Source: Sporosarcina luteola (GTDB lineage: Bacteria > Bacillota > Bacilli > Bacillales_A > Planococcaceae). From it: DNA of 64,000 nt. The notes beneath the pieces are model-generated. The model was not told the origin of the DNA. It saw only the letters and a program-made list of their open reading frames with translations, and made no database searches. Shown here one piece after another: positions 62,390 to 64,000 of this stretch. The stretch lies in assembly GCF_023715245.1 (NCBI RefSeq), contig NZ_JAMBNV010000001.1, positions 620,001-684,000 of the forward strand, written 5' to 3'. Within the stretch, counting starts at the first letter, position 1. Each line of letters begins with the position of its first letter. The position numbers were made by a program, and so were the translations under genes.

Positions 62390-63523
62390 TTATCTTTCAC
62401 ACGCATAACCGTCTTTGTCACGGTCCATTTTAGACTGGTAGGCAGCATGGCCTTGAGGAACACCGTTCGGATATTTCTTACGGAGCTCCGTGCAGTTTTG
62501 GAACCATTCCTGGCCGCTGGAAACGCTCGGGCTAGGCGTTGTTGCCGGTTTTGTTGCAGCAACACTAGGTGCTTTCGGCTTCGCAGCTGAACTGCCGGCA
62601 CTTTTCGCAGGTACTGCATCGCTGTTAAATCCGGAATCTGTCGTGTAATTCTCGATCGACCAGATGCCGAGCCCTTGTTTCTTCGCTGACGCCTGCGCTT
62701 CCTCGAAAGGTGTCAAATGACGCGTGTTTGGCGGATATACGTATGCAACGCGAGCCAAACCTTCCGCTATCAACGTCTTTTGGACGCTTTTTCCGTCGAC
62801 ATAAACGTAGGCGAGCAATCGATCGTATTTATCGTAGCGCTCCCCGATATCGAATTCGAGCGTGAGGGCACCACTATTGACCAATTGACGGTTTCGCTCC
62901 TTCGCCTTATCGCCGAACGGCTGCTTCCCAAGGCGGGGATGATTCGTTTCTGGCGTATCTACCAATAAATAGCGGACGTTTATCTCTTGCCCGTTATACA
63001 ATACTTTGATTGTGTCGCCGTCAATCGTCTTCACTAGTTTGACGGGGACTTGCGCCGTCGTTCCGGACGTCTCAGTCTTTTTCACCGGAGCCGGTTTAGC
63101 GGTGGAAGCAGGTTTCTTTTCGATTGGTGGAGCGACGATAGCCGTGCTAGTTTTCGTTTCTTCCGTTTTGTTCTCTTGCTTAACGGCTTTTTCTTTTTCC
63201 ACTTCTTCTTTTTCAACAGTTGAAGTTTCTTTCTCTGGTGCTTTCTCTTCCGATGTATCTTTCTCGACATTCTCAACTTGTTCTGTCGGGGATTTTTCAG
63301 TAGATTCTTCCTTATCGAGTGAACCGACGCATCCACCAAGCGCGAGCACTAGCCCGATGATCAGTAAAGCAGGTGCCATTTTCGACTTCTGATTCATTTC
63401 TTTTTGCTTCTTTATTTTTTTAATTCCCCAAAGTGCAATGGCAATGCCAGCAAAGAAAACAGGGAATTTGAATAACAATCCAATGAACACCAAACCAACA
63501 ATAACTGTTACTAAAATCTTCAA
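62390..63523 (-). CDS. Thermonuclease with Excalibur domain
   Basis: A 377-residue surface nuclease. The N-terminus has two or three hydrophobic segments and a lipobox-like LALGGC (Cys65). A long charged and Thr/Lys/Glu-rich linker (about 70-150) leads to a staphylococcal nuclease domain (about 155-290): VKTIDGDTIKV, catalytic Arg in VRYLLVDTPET, and GERYDKYDRLLAYVYVDG with the Glu and Arg. After a Pro/Ser linker, an Excalibur domain (FQNCTELRKKYPNGVP to DRDKDGYACER) ends the protein. It probably degrades extracellular DNA with calcium. The TTG start follows GAGGAG; an internal Met43 would give a classic lipoprotein signal. Confidence 0.9.
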   Translation of the reverse strand: MKILVTVIVGLVFIGLLFKFPVFFAGIAIALWGIKKIKKQKEMNQKSKMAPALLIIGLVLALGGCVGSLDKEESTEKSPTEQVENVEKDTSEEKAPEKETSTVEKEEVEKEKAVKQENKTEETKTSTAIVAPPIEKKPASTAKPAPVKKTETSGTTAQVPVKLVKTIDGDTIKVLYNGQEINVRYLLVDTPETNHPRLGKQPFGDKAKERNRQLVNSGALTLEFDIGERYDKYDRLLAYVYVDGKSVQKTLIAEGLARVAYVYPPNTRHLTPFEEAQASAKKQGLGIWSIENYTTDSGFNSDAVPAKSAGSSAAKPKAPSVAATKPATTPSPSVSSGQEWFQNCTELRKKYPNGVPQGHAAYQSKMDRDKDGYACER

Positions 63524-63549
63524 ATCTACAATTCTCCTCAGCTAGGAAT

Positions 63550-63565
63550 ATGTTGTATCCAACAT
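63550..63565. promoter_or_regulatory. Palindrome ATGTTG-N4-CAACAT upstream of thermonuclease
   Basis: Inverted repeat with 4-bp spacer, 27 bp upstream of the nuclease start on its strand. It resembles the palindrome at 39876. Confidence 0.42.
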
Positions 63566-63710
63566 TCTCCGTCTACTATTTTTCGTGTTTCAGCTAGGGG
63601 AAGCCCCTTTGCAAAAGCACTCTATTATTATAGCAGGAAAACTTGTAGGAGACGAGCGAATGAAGAAAATGGAATTAAATGAAACGTTTATAAGTACAAA
63701 GTATGAGTGA

Positions 63711-63910
63711 TGATCACTTCTCCGGATTTATGATCACTTGCCGTGATTTATGATCACTCATCCGGGTTTATGATCACTTGCCGCGATTTATGATCACTCA
63801 TCCGTGTTTATGATCACTCGCCCGGATTTATGATCACTTGCCGTGACTTATGATCACTTCTCCCGATTTATGATCACTCGTCGTGACTTATGATCACTCC
63901 TCCGGATGTA
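63711..63910 (+). repeat. 20-bp tandem array, 10 units (TTTATGATCACT type)
   Basis: Ten units of exactly 20 bp, constant part TGATCACT and TTA, variable middle such as TCTCCGGAT and TGCCGTGAT. Each unit has a TGATCA palindrome. It fills most of the gap between the nuclease and the gene at the window edge. Confidence 0.95.
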
Positions 63911-63925
63911 CGAGCTTATCCCCAT

Positions 63926-63957
63926 AAAAAGACCACACACCCGATAGGTGCATGGTC
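63926..63957 (-). terminator. Terminator of gene at right edge
   Basis: GACCA-CACC pairs with GGTG-TGGTC with small bulges; on the minus strand TTTTT follows. Confidence 0.75.
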
Positions 63958-63964
63958 GCATTCG

Positions 63965-64000
63965 TCATTTATCCTTTTTTCGTTTCTTCGGCAGCAGCCA
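63965..64000 (-). CDS. C-terminal end of an unidentified minus-strand gene
   Basis: Eleven codons reading WLLPKKRKKDK and a stop, just before a minus-strand terminator. The length is too short to identify the product. The lysine-rich end is typical of a protein C-terminus. Confidence 0.5.
   Translation of the reverse strand, partial: WLLPKKRKKDK

Noticed and set aside
63711..63910. CRISPR array
   Set aside because: The 20-bp units follow one another with no separate spacers, the constant part is only about 8-12 bp, and no cas genes are present. The same holds for the array at 45063.

Overview
The window looks like a chromosome segment of a low-to-mid GC, endospore-forming member of the Bacillales, probably Planococcaceae (Sporosarcina-like). 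The evidence is a three-gene GerA-type germinant receptor operon, an Isd/NEAT heme-uptake locus, an OpuA glycine betaine transporter with a GbsR-type regulator, YitT, YvbH and YdjM family proteins, strong AGGAGG-type ribosome binding sites and frequent GTG/TTG starts. The genus is an inference from gene content.

Layout. 0-7.4 kb: end of an acyl-CoA synthetase, then single housekeeping or unknown genes (YdjM, Excalibur protein, SWIM protein, SDR, YvbH-like, YitT-like). 7.7-11.5 kb: gerAB-gerAA-gerAC germination operon. 12-17.7 kb: heme-uptake operon (three NEAT proteins, one with SLH anchors, then the isdE/isdF/ATPase transporter; no sortase). 18-20.2 kb: M20 amidohydrolase, a REP-associated tyrosine transposase (RAYT) and a ComM/YifB C-terminal fragment. 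20.8-29.9 kb: M14 carboxypeptidase and a peptide ABC transporter. 30-39.8 kb: two chemoreceptors, SGNH hydrolase, acyltransferase and secreted unknowns. 40.2-44.7 kb: two convergent RRNPP-type peptide quorum-sensing cassettes, each a regulator followed by a short signal-peptide-bearing propeptide too short for standard gene calling. 45.2-49.1 kb: gbsR-opuA. 49.7-53.3 kb: MerR-acyl-CoA ligase-acyl-CoA dehydrogenase operon behind a LiuR-like palindrome. 53.5-64 kb: diguanylate cyclase, CitS/CitT-like two-component system with a tctCBA tricarboxylate transporter, and a lipoprotein-like thermonuclease.

The most striking feature is a dispersed repeat family with 22 copies between 559 and 42773 and none that I see afterwards. 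Each unit is about 147 bp with inverted ends (GGTGCCTGTGCA / TGCACAGGCACC), conserved inner motifs (CTACAATTGTATAA on the left, GAATTGTCATAAATG on the right) and a central hairpin whose sequence changes while pairing is kept. Eight pairs are fused head to tail into a nearly constant 273-281 bp doublet. Copies sit 4-30 bp from stop codons, mostly where an ordinary terminator would be expected. With a RAYT gene bracketed by two doublets, this looks like a REPIN/RAYT system in a Gram-positive spore former. A second theme is four unrelated arrays of about 20-bp degenerate tandem repeats (45063, 55975, 62242, 63711) near gene ends.
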